Numbered from the stretch's first letter, positions 1 through 7,195 are shown. The stretch is 18,398 nt of DNA from JBGTKH01 sp041744735 (GCA_041744735.1 JBGTKH010000442.1:1-18398), one strand, 5' to 3'. Numbers and translations: made by a program. Notes: generated by a model from the letters alone, not told the origin.

Positions 1-105
1 GTAAAGCCGGACAGCGAATGATCGGTCCGCCGCGTTCGCGCGGTACTCCGCACGCAGGAGCCTTCAGGTTGCGGCCAAACCAGGTGATTGTGATGCTCAC
101 CGCGA

Positions 106-963
106 TCACATCGCGGGGACAAATTCTATGGCCGTTCCGACTGCGTGGGCGGCCAATTCGGCGTAATCCGGGTTGAGTTCGATTCCGATACGATGGCGAC
201 CTAGCTCCGTAGCGATGCGACATGTCGTCCCGCTGCCGGCGAAGGGATCCAGCACGACATCTTTCTTGTCGCTGCACGCCAGGACAATCGGCTTGATCAG
301 CCCATCGGGGAAAGTTGCGTAGTGGCTCGTCGAGGAATCACCGGCCGGCAGTGTCCAGACGTCCGTCGGAAGACATCCTTTCGGGTTTAGCTGGAACGTC
401 TTGCCGTGACGCATCCGCGAGTCGTTTGAGTTCCGCCGGTGCTTGCTTTTCGATCCTCCATAGATTTGGCCGTTGCCCCAGCGTTTCACGGTTGCGGCGG
501 AATAGGGAACTCGAATCGCATCGGCGCTGAATTTATACTTCCCCGATCGCTTCGTGAGAAACAAAATGTGTTCGTGCCCCGATCGCCAGCGATTTCGCGG
601 ACTCTCGGGCGGCGGGTCGAGCTTGTTCCAAATCAGGTCGTTGCGCACCGTCCACCCGAGTTCGGCCGCGGCAATGGCGATGCGATGAGGCACGAGCAGC
701 AGCTTCTGGTTGCGATAGGTGTCGCCGACCACAAAGAAACATGCACCGGTATCGGCGGTGACGCGCAGCACTTCGGCCAGGACGCCGCGCATCCTCGCGA
801 TATAGCCCTCAACCGTCTTCTCTTTTCCGATCTGGCCGCGGACGTTGTAGTCCCGGTGGCCGTAGTAGGGCGGCGACGTGACGGTCAAGTCGACGCACGC
901 CGGGGGAAGCGTGGCGAGAACGGCCTGGGCATCGCCGCAGATGATGCGATAGTTCTTTAGCAT
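106..963 (-). CDS. Beta-class DNA methyltransferase (N4-cytosine or N6-adenine)
   Basis: Transfers a methyl group from S-adenosylmethionine to an exocyclic amino group of a DNA base. The 285-residue protein shows the catalytic motif IV TSPPYY at residues 29-34 and the AdoMet-binding motif I DPFAGSGTT at about 239-247, near the C terminus. That order (IV, target-recognition region, I) defines the beta class. TSPPY is more usual in N4-cytosine enzymes, whereas N6-adenine enzymes mostly have DPPY, so N4C is favoured but not proven. The ATG at 963 is preceded by AGGAAA at a suitable distance, and the stop codon of the Vsr remnant lies 2 bases upstream, implying translational coupling. The longer frame reaching 1269 only reads through Vsr DNA in another frame. 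All key motifs are present and no cognate nuclease remains, so it may act today as an orphan methylase. Confidence 0.9.
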   Translation of the reverse strand: MLKNYRIICGDAQAVLATLPPACVDLTVTSPPYYGHRDYNVRGQIGKEKTVEGYIARMRGVLAEVLRVTADTGACFFVVGDTYRNQKLLLVPHRIAIAAAELGWTVRNDLIWNKLDPPPESPRNRWRSGHEHILFLTKRSGKYKFSADAIRVPYSAATVKRWGNGQIYGGSKSKHRRNSNDSRMRHGKTFQLNPKGCLPTDVWTLPAGDSSTSHYATFPDGLIKPIVLACSDKKDVVLDPFAGSGTTCRIATELGRHRIGIELNPDYAELAAHAVGTAIEFVPAM

Positions 964-965
964 GG

Positions 966-1245
966 TTATTTCCTGGAAAGCCGCCTGGCATCCCCATCGA
1001 GGAATGCCACGATCTTGGCTCGCAATCGTTCGAGACGCGCCGGACCGGTTTGGCATTCCCAGATCACCATGGTTTGCCAACCTGCACGCCGCAGGGCTCG
1101 CCGAGTCCGTTTGTCCCGTGCCGCGTTGCGCTGCATTTTGCCCAGCCAATAGGCTCGCCGCGACGACGGCACGCGGCATCGCGAGCAGCCGTGCATGTGC
1201 CGAAAGCAGCCGTTCACGTTGATCACCTTCCGCAAGCGCGCAAGC
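966..1245 (-). pseudogene. Decayed Vsr (very-short-patch repair) endonuclease, C-terminal part
   Basis: Vsr nicks DNA at the T of T:G mismatches arising by deamination at 5-methylcytosine sites, and normally accompanies a C5 methyltransferase. The frame ending at 966 carries the Vsr C-terminal signature: RKVINVNGCF, then HMHGCSRC, then KMQRNAARDKRTRRALRRAGW, and VIWEC. In intact relatives the first motif reads (V/I)F(T/V)HGCFWH. Here the first histidine is Asn and the Trp is Arg, both at active-site positions. The N-terminal third, with the catalytic Asp, is missing. A possible frameshifted continuation (LGQTP-RVVGLRA against LPG.PDVVF.R) lies at about 1245-1280 in another frame, beyond which the XRE gene begins. 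It sits directly upstream of the intact methyltransferase. Loss of function is inferred from the missing residues. Confidence 0.75.
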
Positions 1246-1320
1246 CGACGACGCGGGGCGTTTGTCCAAGCGACTACCGAGTTGTTTGCTGCTTTACCGG
1301 AGCGGCTGTTTGAGGGAGCA

Positions 1321-1605
1321 ATGGAAAAATCAGTACACACCGCTGAATACGCCGCCCTCTGTTCGGAACTGCGAAGCGCGCGAGAGACCGCAGGTCTTTC
1401 TCAACGCGCATTGGCCGAATCGCTCGAAGTACCACGTAGTTGGATCGCTAAGGTTGAAGGCGGTGAACGCCGGATCGACCTGATCGAATTCTGCCGATTC
1501 GTTTCGGCGTGCGGAGTTGATCCGCTCGCTTCCCTCGAACGCTTGATCCAAAAGACGCCACGGCTGCAATCGGATCGTCACGCTAAGAAAGGACGATCAA
1601 AGTGA
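1321..1605 (+). CDS. XRE-family helix-turn-helix regulator (C-protein-like)
   Basis: Small 94-residue DNA-binding protein with an XRE/Cro helix-turn-helix at about residues 12-60. The recognisable segments are LRSARETAGLSQRALAESL, VPRSWIAKVEGGERRID and LIEFCRFVSACGVDP. The basic tail (KKGRSK) could add DNA contacts. The ATG at 1321 has GAGGGAG just upstream and is preferred over an upstream in-frame start at 1195 that lies in antisense Vsr sequence. Its TGA overlaps a GTG that opens a nuclease-like frame, the layout of a controller protein followed by a restriction endonuclease. In intact type II systems such proteins time endonuclease expression after methylation, and that role is inferred here from context. 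No clear C-box operator was recognised upstream. Confidence 0.85.
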   Translation: MEKSVHTAEYAALCSELRSARETAGLSQRALAESLEVPRSWIAKVEGGERRIDLIEFCRFVSACGVDPLASLERLIQKTPRLQSDRHAKKGRSK

Positions 1606-1760
1606 CAGCCGCCAGCGATAAAGTTCGACGAAAGCTGCTGGTGACCGCCTTCCGAATGCCGTCTGCGCAGACGATGGTATCGCGCAAATCGAGCATCACG
1701 AATGCCTACGTCAACGCCGTCATTCCAGCGGTCTTACCGACGTCGGATGAGGTCGAAGAG
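1602..1760 (+). pseudogene. N-terminal remnant of a probable HNH restriction endonuclease
   Basis: The GTG at 1602 overlaps the TGA of the XRE gene (GTGA). The ~52 codons include KSSITNAYVNAVIPAVLPTS and DEVEEA, which resemble from memory the start of HNH nucleases paired with C5 methyltransferases. There the segment leads on to a (L/R)ILGM region and a Cys/HNH core. After DEVEEA the frame enters sequence that is exactly antisense to the C5 methyltransferase, so the HNH core is missing. The open frame continues to 1868 only as this antisense shadow. Family assignment rests on a short segment and no database search, but the GTGA coupling and the abrupt change are seen directly. Confidence 0.5.
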
Positions 1761-2526
1761 GCGGATCGTCGTCGGGCAAATCTTCCACAATGTCCGCCAA
1801 CCGCTTGCGTGCTCGCGGCAGCGGGGGCAGGTCACGGATGTCCCAGCGGATGTTCTGGTGGCTGTTAATGAACTCGAAGAGCGCGGCGGGCCGGGCGTCG
1901 TGGATCAATGCAAAGGTGCGCGGTTCCCGTCCGTCGTCCCGTTTGGCGATCACGAATAATCGTTGACGGCTCTGCGGTACCCAATGAATCGCGTTCAGGA
2001 TGATCGCATCGATGGTACAGCCAAGTTCGTTAAGCGCCAGCAGCGCTTGCTCCAAGTCGCGTCCTCCGTGGCTCATCAGGAATCCGACGACGTTTTCCAG
2101 CAAGACCAACGGCGGCCGGCGCTCGCCCATGTCGCGCAGAATCCGCACCAGCCCCCAAAAAGTCGACGACTCCTTGCCGCTTAACCCTTCCCAGCGGCCG
2201 GCGATTGACAAATCGTTGCAAGGAAAGGACGCGGTGAACAGATCGCACGTGGGCACATCGTCCGCGTGAATCGCATGGATGTCGCCAACCACAAGATGGT
2301 CGTCTGTCGGCCAGTTATGCCGATACATCTCGGCTTTGTTGGGATCGATGTCGTTTGCGAATGTGACACGCCACCCCTGTCGCTCAAACGCCAATCGCAC
2401 GAGCCCGATGCCCGCAAAGAACTCCGCACATTGCCAACCAAGGGGCGAAGATCGCGGGGACAGTTCGACGGATCGACGCGAAGTGCGTTCCGACAGGCGT
2501 TCGCGATTGGCTGCCATTCCGCTCAC
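1720..2526 (-). pseudogene. C5-cytosine DNA methyltransferase, truncated before the target-recognition domain
   Basis: Methylates carbon 5 of cytosine in DNA when intact. The N-terminal catalytic half is well preserved: motif I AEFFAGIG, motif IV FPCNDLS with the catalytic Cys, motif VI ENVVGF, and motif VIII QSRQRLFVIA. The frame then reaches LADIVEDLPDDDP, normally followed by ~120 or more residues holding the target-recognition domain and motifs IX-X. Instead about a dozen unrelated residues, antisense of the nuclease remnant, lead to a TGA at 1720. The 268-residue product should be inactive. The start is GTG at 2526, with a perfect AGGAGG six bases upstream; an ATG three codons later at 2517 is the alternative. 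Such a good RBS suggests the gene was functional recently. Confidence 0.85.
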
Positions 2527-2538
2527 GCCGCTCCTCCT
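2527..2538 (-). promoter_or_regulatory. Strong Shine-Dalgarno of the truncated C5 methyltransferase
   Basis: On the minus strand AGGAGG (plus coordinates 2533-2538) is followed by six bases and then GTG at 2526-2524. It fixes the start at this GTG rather than at an upstream in-frame GTG at 2562. Most genes in the window lack such a strong site. Confidence 0.7.
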
Positions 2539-2588
2539 AAACGAATCCCCGTCCCGCTGCACCAGATTCCGACACGCGCGCCAAGATA

Positions 2589-3782
2589 CTACGTGACAGA
2601 TGCCGTCGCAAGTCGGAGCACGAGCTTCGTCAGTTCGGGCGGGCAGTTAATTCGCAGGGGGTGCAGCCCAGCGATGCCGCGCGAGACGTGCATCAGCGTG
2701 GGCGGTTCGTGGAACAGGCCGCCGGTGTATTTCGTGCCGTAGTAGCTGGGCGAGACGACGGCGCCGATCCACGGAAACCGGATTTGGCCGCCGTGCGTGT
2801 GGCCGGCTAGCATCAGGTCGAAGCCGAATCGGCGAGCCCATTCGATTTGGTCGGGGGTGTGCGAGAGCAAGATACGCAGCGGCCGGCCGTCGCCGGCGCG
2901 CGGCGGGCATTGTTGCATGTCGGCGGCGGGAGCAAACCACGGGAGTTCATTGCCAGCCAGCACGATCGGCTCGCCGAGTACGTTTACTTCCAGCCAGCGT
3001 CCGCCAAGGTCGATCAGCCCAGCATCGGTCAGCAGGCGGCGCAGTTCGGGAACGTCGCACAGCCGCTTGTCGTGATTGCCCAGCACAAAATATACACCGT
3101 GGCGGCTGCGCAGGCGGCCGAGTGTTTTGGGAATCCAGTTTAGACAGTGCGCCTTGTCGATAATGTCGCCCGTGACCGCAACCAAGTCGGCGTCTAGATC
3201 GTTCGTCAAATCGACAATCAGGTCGAAGTAATCTCTGGTCAACTTTCCGGTAAAGTGCAAGTCGGACAAGTGCGCGATTGACAGACCGTCGAGTGTGCTG
3301 CTTAGCCGCGGCAACGCGATGTGCTTCTCAGTCACATCCAGCCGCAGAATCTGATTGCCGGGCACTCGCGCCAGCAGCCGCGTGGACAGTTTACCTAACG
3401 GCCGATGACCAAGCCGCTGGACAACGTCGATCGTCGCCGTGTCGTTGGACAATAGCGCCGCAGGTTGCCGCAATGTCAGTTGCCGCCACAACCACTTCGG
3501 CGCAAATGCGATCGCCACGATCACACACAGCGCCGCGTACGCCAGCGCGAGTCCGCCCGCCGGTGATGCCAAGCTCGACACAGACGCGATTCCCCCGCTC
3601 GTCACATATCGCCAGATATAAATCGACGGTACCGCGGGGATGATCACGATGATCACCTTTTCCAACAAGTTGATTGTGTGGCACGGCAATGCTGTTGCGT
3701 GCAGCCGGTTGAACAGACCGACCCACAACGCGGCGTGGCCGAAAAGTGCGAGTAACGCGAGAAGGATAACGAGCGACAACAT
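2589..3782 (-). CDS. Membrane-anchored metallophosphoesterase (YkuE/YaeI type)
   Basis: Calcineurin-like, two-metal phosphoesterase of 397 residues. Motifs in order: DLH at about 174-176 (LSDLHF), GD at 205-206 (VTGDIID), GNHD at 235-238, a metal-ligand His in LLSHTPD at about 308, and GHTHGG at 327-332. All ligands are present. Three hydrophobic stretches in the first ~100 residues (about 1-27, 39-57 and 77-95) anchor it in the membrane, as in YkuE/YaeI-like proteins thought to act on lipid-linked phosphates such as UDP-diacylglucosamine-type substrates. The substrate here is unknown. The ATG at 3782 is chosen because it opens directly onto the first membrane helix, and the 13 residues above it come from an intergenic hairpin repeat. 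It follows the PAS-GAF-receiver gene by 45 bp on the same strand. Confidence 0.88.
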   Translation of the reverse strand: MLSLVILLALLALFGHAALWVGLFNRLHATALPCHTINLLEKVIIVIIPAVPSIYIWRYVTSGGIASVSSLASPAGGLALAYAALCVIVAIAFAPKWLWRQLTLRQPAALLSNDTATIDVVQRLGHRPLGKLSTRLLARVPGNQILRLDVTEKHIALPRLSSTLDGLSIAHLSDLHFTGKLTRDYFDLIVDLTNDLDADLVAVTGDIIDKAHCLNWIPKTLGRLRSRHGVYFVLGNHDKRLCDVPELRRLLTDAGLIDLGGRWLEVNVLGEPIVLAGNELPWFAPAADMQQCPPRAGDGRPLRILLSHTPDQIEWARRFGFDLMLAGHTHGGQIRFPWIGAVVSPSYYGTKYTGGLFHEPPTLMHVSRGIAGLHPLRINCPPELTKLVLRLATASVT

Positions 3783-3807
3783 GGTTGGCGGTGATTCGGT
3801 GGTTGTG

Positions 3808-3828
3808 GGACGGATTGGCAATCCGTCC
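3808..3828. repeat. Perfect 10-bp-arm palindromic hairpin repeat (TDCQSV type)
   Basis: GGACGGATTG, one base, CAATCCGTCC: a perfect hairpin whose last base is the first base of the TAG stop of the upstream minus-strand gene. It fills most of the 45-bp gap between the signalling gene and the metallophosphoesterase. I recognise it as a repeat scattered through planctomycete genomes. It may act as a 3' RNA stabiliser or weak terminator; there is no U-run after it, so a classic intrinsic terminator is not supported. Confidence 0.75.
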
Positions 3829-5543
3829 TACGGCGCACCGCCCTCTGACGCCAGGATCGCCTCGACCGTTTCGAGCAACTGGTCGAGGCGGAAGGGTTTG
3901 TAGAGCACGGCTTTGGCGTGCAGACCGGCCTGACGCGCCTTGACGATCGAGTGGCCCGGATCGTAACCGAAACCGGTCATCAGTACCAAGGGCACTCGCT
4001 TCATCACGTCTTGCAGCTTGAGCAGCAGTTCGTAACCCGACATGTCGGTCAGGCGGATGTCGGCGATGATCACGTCGTATTGTTCACCGGGCAAGCTGGT
4101 GCGGACCATGAACGTGGCCTCGCCCCCGGCGTGGGCGGTTTCCACGATGCAGCCGTAGCGTTCCAGCAGCGCGTGAGCGGCACTGCGCACGCTTTCGTCG
4201 TCGTCCACGACCAGCACGCGGCGATTGCGGAGCTTGGGCCGCTCTTCAGGCTGAGCCGACGCGGGTACGGCTTGAGCCGGCGTCAATTTCTGGCCCACCT
4301 TTTGAATTACCTGCTTGATGTCGCGGGCGTGGCGCAGGATGCGCTGCAGCCGCTCGACCACCGCCGGTTCGTGGCCGATGTACCGTTCCATGACGTTCAC
4401 GGCCTCGTTTAGAATGATGTCCACCGGCAACGCGACGGCGCTGTGAATCGCCTCGACGTTTTCCTGCGCCGTGATCGCCTTCTGAGCGACCAGCAGTTCC
4501 AGCGTATTCAGCGCTACGGCCATGTCGCGCGAAAAAATCTCCAGGAATTGCAAATCGCTTTCACTGAAGGCTCGCGGCTCGGGGCTTTCGACGTTAAACG
4601 TGCCGATCACTTGATCGTGCAGAATCAGCGGCACGGTCAGCGAACTCTTGGCTCCTTTAAACCCTTCGATGTACAGCGGGTCTTCGGTGGTGTCTTCGCA
4701 CAGATAGCTCTTGCCAGTCGCCGCCACGAAACCGGTCACGCCGTTGTTTTGCGGGCGAGCGAACAGCGGGCGATTGGCCGCGTCCGGCTCGATGCCCACC
4801 GACAGCAGCGGCATCAGTTGCCCGGTGCGTTCGTCGAGCAATCGAATCTCGATAACGTCGAAGTTCAGCAGGTCTTTCGTGTAGTGCAGGATGTTCGACT
4901 TGAGCAGCTCGATGCGGTCTTCGATGCCCATGTCGAAGACTTCTTCCGGCGTTAGGTCGGCCAGCTCCAAGCCCGCTTTGTGGATCGCCGCCAGTTTTTG
5001 CTGTTGCAGCACTTCGGCCGTCACGTCGTGCACGGTCACGATCAGATGCTGTGGCGGCGTACCGTTCTCGTAAACCGGTGCCGCGTGCACTTGATAGTAA
5101 TGATTGTCGCCCACACGGAGCGTCGAGGTGCTGGCTTGTCCCGTGGCCAGAGCCGTGTGAAAGGGACAGAAATCGGGGCCGAGGATTTCGGGGCTGCCCA
5201 GGGCTGTATAAAAACTCTGGCCCACCACGTTGTCGCGCTTGGCCCAAGCGACAAGCTGCTGATTAGCCCAAACGATCGTGTTCTCCGTATCCAGCAGAAC
5301 GACGCCGTCGGGCATGCCTTCCAGAATGCGTTCGTTTTGCAGCAGCCACCCCAGCCGCAGCGCTTCGCTCAGATGTTTCGAATCGACGTACAAACCGGCG
5401 AACGCTTCACGCCCGAGCCGCGCGAGGGCTCGCAACGGGCTGCCGACTTCGATCACGTCGAACGAATCTCGCAGCGCACCGGGCAATGCGACATTACCGT
5501 CGTGCTCGTCAGAAATGCAAAGGATTTTGGGCTTCTCGATCAA
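3828..5543 (-). CDS. PAS-GAF-receiver signalling protein without kinase domain
   Basis: A 571-residue cytoplasmic signalling protein. Domains in order: a degenerate receiver-like N terminus (about 1-60), a PAS domain (about 68-178; GVVLLDTEN, WANQQL, and HDVTAEV ending the fold), a GAF domain (about 213-350; GVTGFVAATGKSYLC, SLTVPLI, GTFNVES), a helical linker (about 351-435), and a C-terminal receiver. The receiver has an acidic cluster DDD at 447-449, phospho-acceptor Asp at about 495 (IADIRL), Thr at about 523 (LMTGF) and Lys at about 549 (YKPF). There is no HATPase domain, so it is not a histidine kinase and should receive phosphate from a separate one. It has a PAS and GAF sensory input. 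The start is TTG at 5543 because AGGAG lies seven bases upstream; an upstream TTG at 5579 falls at the predicted transcription start. Confidence 0.85.
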   Translation of the reverse strand: MIEKPKILCISDEHDGNVALPGALRDSFDVIEVGSPLRALARLGREAFAGLYVDSKHLSEALRLGWLLQNERILEGMPDGVVLLDTENTIVWANQQLVAWAKRDNVVGQSFYTALGSPEILGPDFCPFHTALATGQASTSTLRVGDNHYYQVHAAPVYENGTPPQHLIVTVHDVTAEVLQQQKLAAIHKAGLELADLTPEEVFDMGIEDRIELLKSNILHYTKDLLNFDVIEIRLLDERTGQLMPLLSVGIEPDAANRPLFARPQNNGVTGFVAATGKSYLCEDTTEDPLYIEGFKGAKSSLTVPLILHDQVIGTFNVESPEPRAFSESDLQFLEIFSRDMAVALNTLELLVAQKAITAQENVEAIHSAVALPVDIILNEAVNVMERYIGHEPAVVERLQRILRHARDIKQVIQKVGQKLTPAQAVPASAQPEERPKLRNRRVLVVDDDESVRSAAHALLERYGCIVETAHAGGEATFMVRTSLPGEQYDVIIADIRLTDMSGYELLLKLQDVMKRVPLVLMTGFGYDPGHSIVKARQAGLHAKAVLYKPFRLDQLLETVEAILASEGGAP

Positions 5544-5555
5544 CCCCAAACTCCT
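5544..5555 (-). promoter_or_regulatory. Shine-Dalgarno deciding the TTG start of the PAS-GAF-receiver gene
   Basis: Minus-strand AGGAG (plus 5551-5555), a seven-base spacer, then TTG at 5543-5541. It supports this start over an upstream TTG at 5579, which has no ribosome-binding site and would sit on the +1 region of the predicted promoter. Confidence 0.55.
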
Positions 5556-5581
5556 GATCTTTAATCGTATATCCCTCAAGG

Positions 5582-5610
5582 ATTATACGACCGGCGCGAT
5601 ACCGCCACAA
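5582..5610 (-). promoter_or_regulatory. Sigma-70-like promoter of the PAS-GAF-receiver gene
   Basis: On the minus strand TTGTGG (plus 5605-5610) and a perfect TATAAT (plus 5582-5587) are separated by exactly 17 bases. Initiation would fall around 5574-5577, about 30 bases before the preferred TTG start, which leaves room for the AGGAG site. No other promoter in the window is this clear. Confidence 0.55.
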
Positions 5611-5869
5611 CCGTACAAGAACCGTTACCCGCATACTTCAAATCGGTTGCGCCGGCTGTGGATATTCACCACGTGTCGTGATGCCCACGTGTTTCTCGGT
5701 TCACGTGCAGCGCAAGCGCGGAGCATTCGTCACCACTGTTCCGCAGGGGAGCAAAGGCCGATTCTCGTCCCCCTGCTTGAACGCGGCGGCCAGGATTCTT
5801 CCCTTCAGACATGGGCAAAGTATGGCTTCTGCCGCCAATGGGAATAGACAGTAACCGCTCATTCGTGCT
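5611..5869. other. Intergenic region between the CorA-like gene and the signalling-gene promoter
   Basis: No convincing gene. It contains three CACGTG hexamers at 5670, 5686 and 5702, evenly spaced by 16 bp, lying 60-100 bp upstream of the -35 box. It also holds a 7-bp inverted repeat (GCAGGGG at 5743-5749 and CCCCTGC at 5770-5776). The open frame that crosses it on the plus strand is a shadow with no domain. Confidence 0.5.
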
Positions 5870-7000
5870 TCACTCACCAGTTCCGTTGCTACGTGGCTTG
5901 GCGGGGCTGCCGCCTAGCCAGCCGCGGGCGCGGAAGAAGATGAGCATGGCGGCGGCAATGACGGCCATCAGTGCGAGGACCGATGGGTAGCCCCAGTACC
6001 AATGCAGTTCGGGCATGTTCCAGGGCGAATCGCCGGAATCGAAGTTCATTCCGTAAATGCCGGCCACGAAGGTGAGCGGGATGAAGATCGTGGCGATGAT
6101 CGTTAGCACGCGCATCGTTTCGTTGATGCGGTTGCTGATCGCGGACATGTACAGGTCGCGCAGATCGGCGGTTAGTTCGCGATAGGTTTCCGTGAGATCG
6201 ACAAGCTGCACGATGTGGTCGTAGCAGTCGCGCAGATGGACGCGCGTGTGGTCGGTGATCAGCGGCATGGATTCGCGAGCCAGTGCGGCCAACATCTCGC
6301 GGTGTGGCCAGATGGCGCGGCGGAGCATGAGCAGGCCGCCTTTCAGTTCGTGAATGCGGTCGATCAAGTGGCCGTTGGACTGCAACAGTACGCTGTCTTC
6401 CAGCTCGTCCAGCCGCTCGCCGAATTGTTCCAATATGGGAAAGTACGCATCGATGTTGGCGTCGATGATCTCGTAGACCAGATAGTCAGGGCCTTGTGTG
6501 CGAATACGGCCCACCTTGTTGCGAATTCGCTGCCGAATGGGTTCCCAACTGTCGCCGGCTTCTTCTTGGAAGGTGATCACGAAATTGGCCCCCACGAACA
6601 TGCTCAGTTGTTCCGTGTTGGATCGCAATTCCAAGTCGGCCATGCGCGCGACGATGAACAACTGGTCACCGTACGGGTCGACCTTGGCGCGCTGATGCGT
6701 ATTGACGACGTCCTCCAACGCCAACCGGTGCACACCGAAGATCTGCCCGATCTTTTCGATGGTGGCGGCGTCGCCCAGTCCGTCGACGTTGATCCATGTG
6801 ACGGGATGCTTGCCCACAATGCCGCGGATGGCGTCCAAGTTGTCGATCGATTTCTCGACGATCTCGTCCGGCCCGTAGGCGATCACTTGCACGCTGGTGC
6901 GGCGAGCTTCCGGGTCGGCCGTCACGGTGCCCGGCGACGCCCCCGGCTGCGTGCGGCGGTGAATGTGCAGGCGTCGATTTTTTTTGCGGCGTTTACCCAT
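5870..7000 (-). CDS. corA: CorA-family divalent cation transporter
   Basis: Inner-membrane Mg2+/Co2+ channel, pentameric in the family. The protein is 376 residues, somewhat longer than E. coli CorA (316), mainly through a basic N-terminal tail (MGKRRKKNRR). A large soluble domain comes first (TWINVDGLGD, ALEDVVNTHQRAKVD, then the long helices). It is followed by the hallmark IYGMNF with GMN at about 317-319, ending TM1, then the periplasmic loop NMPELHWYWGYP (an MPEL signature) and TM2 at about 340-360. These last features are diagnostic. Mg2+ is the default substrate and Co2+ or Ni2+ cannot be excluded. It lies downstream of the MscS-family gene, separated by ~200 bp of hairpin repeats, so it probably has its own promoter. 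The start ATG at 7000 lacks a clear SD. Confidence 0.93.
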   Translation of the reverse strand: MGKRRKKNRRLHIHRRTQPGASPGTVTADPEARRTSVQVIAYGPDEIVEKSIDNLDAIRGIVGKHPVTWINVDGLGDAATIEKIGQIFGVHRLALEDVVNTHQRAKVDPYGDQLFIVARMADLELRSNTEQLSMFVGANFVITFQEEAGDSWEPIRQRIRNKVGRIRTQGPDYLVYEIIDANIDAYFPILEQFGERLDELEDSVLLQSNGHLIDRIHELKGGLLMLRRAIWPHREMLAALARESMPLITDHTRVHLRDCYDHIVQLVDLTETYRELTADLRDLYMSAISNRINETMRVLTIIATIFIPLTFVAGIYGMNFDSGDSPWNMPELHWYWGYPSVLALMAVIAAAMLIFFRARGWLGGSPAKPRSNGTGE

Positions 7001-7010
7001 GAGACTTTAG

Positions 7011-7039
7011 TTTGGAGTGCGGCGACTCGTCGCCGCTTT
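7011..7039 (-). repeat. Inverted copy of the GCGGTGAC hairpin repeat
   Basis: Its core at 7019-7036 is GCGGCGAC, two bases, GTCGCCGC, a perfect 8-bp hairpin. Read on the minus strand it matches the two downstream copies at 26 of 29 positions, with compensating changes in both arms (T-to-C paired with A-to-G). This indicates that the hairpin structure has been kept. It lies just upstream of the CorA start. Confidence 0.7.
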
Positions 7040-7130
7040 GGGAATTTGGGATGGGGATGGTTTAAGAGTTCGTCTGAAGATTCTAGAGAAGTGACGGGGC
7101 AGGTGGCGAGTCGCTGAAGGCAAAAATTCT

Positions 7131-7158
7131 TAAAGCGGTGACGAGTCACCGCAGTCCA
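7131..7158 (+). repeat. GCGGTGAC hairpin repeat, copy 1
   Basis: 28-bp element with a perfect 8-bp hairpin GCGGTGAC, GA, GTCACCGC. It is identical to a second copy that begins 37 bp later and inverted relative to the copy at 7011-7039. It belongs to an interspersed repeat class that I associate with planctomycete intergenic DNA. Confidence 0.75.
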
Positions 7159-7167
7159 AAGGAATCC

Positions 7168-7195
7168 TAAAGCGGTGACGAGTCACCGCAGTCCA
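7168..7195 (+). repeat. GCGGTGAC hairpin repeat, copy 2
   Basis: Identical 28-bp copy that ends 2 bp from the stop codon of the MscS-family gene. The hairpin would form in the 3' end of that mRNA and could protect or terminate it. No U-tract follows. Confidence 0.75.

Noticed and set aside
964..1269. N-terminal extension of the methyltransferase up to 1269
   Set aside because: The extra 102 residues are the out-of-frame reading of the Vsr remnant; the ATG at 963 has an RBS and directly precedes the motif-bearing sequence.
3828..5543. Hybrid histidine kinase
   Set aside because: No HATPase motifs (N, G1, G2 boxes); the helical linker has His residues but no catalytic domain follows.
5743..5776. 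Intrinsic terminator
   Set aside because: Only a 7-bp stem with a 20-base loop and no T-run on either strand.
6215..7117. 300-codon plus-strand open frame
   Set aside because: Antisense to the CorA-like gene and running into the hairpin repeats; no recognisable domain.
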